A stretch of DNA of 25,645 nt, from NCBI GenBank assembly GCA_000433015.1, contig HF998013.1, forward strand, positions 32,053 through 57,697, in the 5' to 3' direction. Under the pieces are notes generated by a model. The model was not told the origin of the DNA and did no database searches. It was given only the letters and a program-made list of their open reading frames with translations. The DNA comes from Firmicutes bacterium CAG:631 (GTDB lineage Bacteria; Bacillota_I; Bacilli_A; RFN20; CAG-631). Position numbers and translations under genes: made by a program. Shown piece after piece: positions 24,418-25,645 of the stretch. The first letter of the stretch is position 1; each line of letters begins with the position of its first letter.

Positions 24418-24445
24418 AAAAGCACTCTTTTTGGGTGCTTTATTT
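24418..24445 (+). terminator. Weak intrinsic terminator between gapA and pgk
   Basis: AGCACTC (24421-24427, one GU pair) pairs with GGGTGCT (24433-24439) around a TTTTT loop, flanked by A residues upstream and a broken T tract (TTTATTTA) downstream. pgk lies 17 nt further and has no recognisable promoter of its own, so this hairpin probably sets the gapA:pgk transcript ratio and not a full stop. Confidence 0.65.
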
Positions 24446-24462
24446 ATGATAGGGAGGATATT

Positions 24463-25645
24463 ATGAAAAAAACTATTAAAGATTTAAAAAATCTACAAGG
24501 AAAAGTTGTTTTTGTACGTGTAGACTTTAATGTTCCTTTACGTGATGGTGTTATCAGTGATGACAATCGAATTGTAGCTGCTTTGCCAACAATTAATTAT
24601 TTAATTGACGCCAAGGCAAAAGTAGTTTTATTTTCTCACTTAGGAAAAATTAATCATAAGGATGAAGAAGCCAAAGCAAAAGATATGGCAAAAAATGATA
24701 TGAAATTTGTTTATCCACGTGTAGCAGAACTTTTAAAAACAAAAGTTGTTTATGTCCCAACGACTCGTGGAAAAGAATTAGAAGAAGGCATTGCTAGTTT
24801 AAAAGATGGCGAAGTATTACTAATGCAAAATACCCGCTATGAAAAGGGCGAAAGTAAAAATGATCCAGAATTATCTAAATACTGGGCTTCTTTAGCAGAT
24901 GCTTTTGTCATGGATGCCTTTGGTTCTGCTCATCGTGCACATAGTTCCACTTATGGAGTACCTGAAATTTTAAATCATAATGGCAAACAAACGGCTTTAG
25001 GATTTTTAATGGAAAAAGAAGTAGAAGGTCTTGGTCGTTGTGTTCGTGCTGAAGAACATCCTTATGTCGCCATTTTAGGCGGAGCAAAAGTTTCTGATAA
25101 AATTTTAGTTGTTGAAAAATTATTAGAAAAAGCAGATAAAGTGATTATCGGTGGAGCCATTACTTGCACTTTCTTAAAAGCAATGGGATATGATGTTGGC
25201 ACATCTCGTTATGAAGCCGACCAATTAGATTTTGCAAGAAAATGTTTAAAAGAAGGTAAAGATAAAATTATTTTACCAATTGACCATGTTATTGCCGATA
25301 GTTTTGATAACCCAACCGATGTACTTGTTACAAATGGTTTAGAAATTAAAGAAAACTATGAAAGATTAGACATTGGTCCAAAAACTTGCGAATTATATAA
25401 ACAAGTTTTACAAGGAGCAAAAATTGTCTTTTGGAATGGTCCAATGGGGGTTTTTGAAAATCCACTTTTTGCAAATGGTACAAAGTTTATTTGTAAAACT
25501 TTAGCTGAATTAAAAGGTGCGTTCACCGTTATTGGTGGTGGTGACAGTGCAGCTGCCGCCGCACAATTTGGATATAAAGATCAATTTTCTCATGTATCTA
25601 CAGGTGGAGGAGCTTCTTTAGAATTAATTGAAAAAGATGGTCATT
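24463..25645 (+). CDS. pgk: Phosphoglycerate kinase (3' end cut by the window)
   Basis: Transfers phosphate from 1,3-bisphosphoglycerate to ADP. The window holds 394 residues and stops within the C-terminal segment, after GGGASLELIEKDGH, so probably only a short piece is missing. RVDFNVPL is at 19-26, the hinge-region NGPMGVFE at 325-332, and the nucleotide loop GGGDSAAA at 358-365. The usual SHLGRPxG loop reads SHLGKINHKDEEAKAKD (58-74), longer and more charged than in most Firmicutes, but a similar form occurs in Mollicutes. GGGAGG lies 6 nt before the ATG. Confidence 0.95.
   Translation, partial: MKKTIKDLKNLQGKVVFVRVDFNVPLRDGVISDDNRIVAALPTINYLIDAKAKVVLFSHLGKINHKDEEAKAKDMAKNDMKFVYPRVAELLKTKVVYVPTTRGKELEEGIASLKDGEVLLMQNTRYEKGESKNDPELSKYWASLADAFVMDAFGSAHRAHSSTYGVPEILNHNGKQTALGFLMEKEVEGLGRCVRAEEHPYVAILGGAKVSDKILVVEKLLEKADKVIIGGAITCTFLKAMGYDVGTSRYEADQLDFARKCLKEGKDKIILPIDHVIADSFDNPTDVLVTNGLEIKENYERLDIGPKTCELYKQVLQGAKIVFWNGPMGVFENPLFANGTKFICKTLAELKGAFTVIGGGDSAAAAAQFGYKDQFSHVSTGGGASLELIEKDGH

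Noticed and set aside
1..25645. Mobile elements, CRISPR arrays, toxin-antitoxin or phage-defence systems
   Set aside because: No transposase, integrase, direct-repeat array or recognised defence domain is visible; the window is a syntenic housekeeping region.

Overview
The window is AT-rich DNA from a low-GC bacterium of the Firmicutes/Mollicutes side. Reading frames end in TGA as well as TAA and TAG (adk, ecfA1, ecfT and truA end in TGA), so it does not use the Mycoplasma code in which TGA is Trp. Strong AGGAGG-type ribosome binding sites, zinc-type S14, a zinc-finger adenylate kinase, a group II ECF transporter core and the absence of rpmD (L30) fit an uncultured or gut member of Bacilli near the Acholeplasmatales/RF39/Erysipelotrichales. 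That placement is an inference; no rRNA gene is present to confirm it.

Layout. 126-1190: a small two-helix membrane protein and a short-chain dehydrogenase, separated by an intrinsic terminator. 1268-16083: a consensus promoter, a GC-rich structured leader of about 120 nt, then the complete S10-spc-alpha block in the usual order: rpsJ, rplC, rplD, rplW, rplB, rpsS, rplV, rpsC, rplP, rpmC, rpsQ, rplN, rplX, rplE, rpsN(Z), rpsH, rplF, rplR, rpsE, [no rpmD], rplO, secY, adk, map, infA, rpmJ, rpsM, rpsK, rpoA, rplQ. It ends at a strong terminator. 16173-22171: a second tightly packed operon, ecfA1-ecfA2-ecfT-truA-PHP phosphoesterase-prfA-prmC, in which neighbours overlap or nearly touch. 22129-23189: a compact cluster of two convergent pairs, a 93-aa minus-strand ORF against prmC and a 43-aa plus-strand membrane peptide against clpP, each overlapping by 17 nt. 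23289-25645: gapA with a consensus promoter, a weak terminator, and pgk, which runs off the window end.

Together the genes are mostly housekeeping: ribosome assembly, protein export, initiation and N-terminal maturation, RNA polymerase alpha, energising of vitamin or cofactor uptake, tRNA pseudouridylation, translation termination with its methyltransferase, proteolysis and lower glycolysis. I found no mobile element, CRISPR array, defence system or tRNA/rRNA gene.

The unusual points are: ribosomal protein L5 with a histone-H1-like Lys/Thr/Ala tail of about 98 residues built on a perfect seven-residue period; smaller basic tails on L23 and S5; loss of L30; a compact GC-rich leader before rpsJ that looks like a regulatory RNA; a 24-bp perfect palindrome over the clpP promoter; and two small uncharacterised genes.
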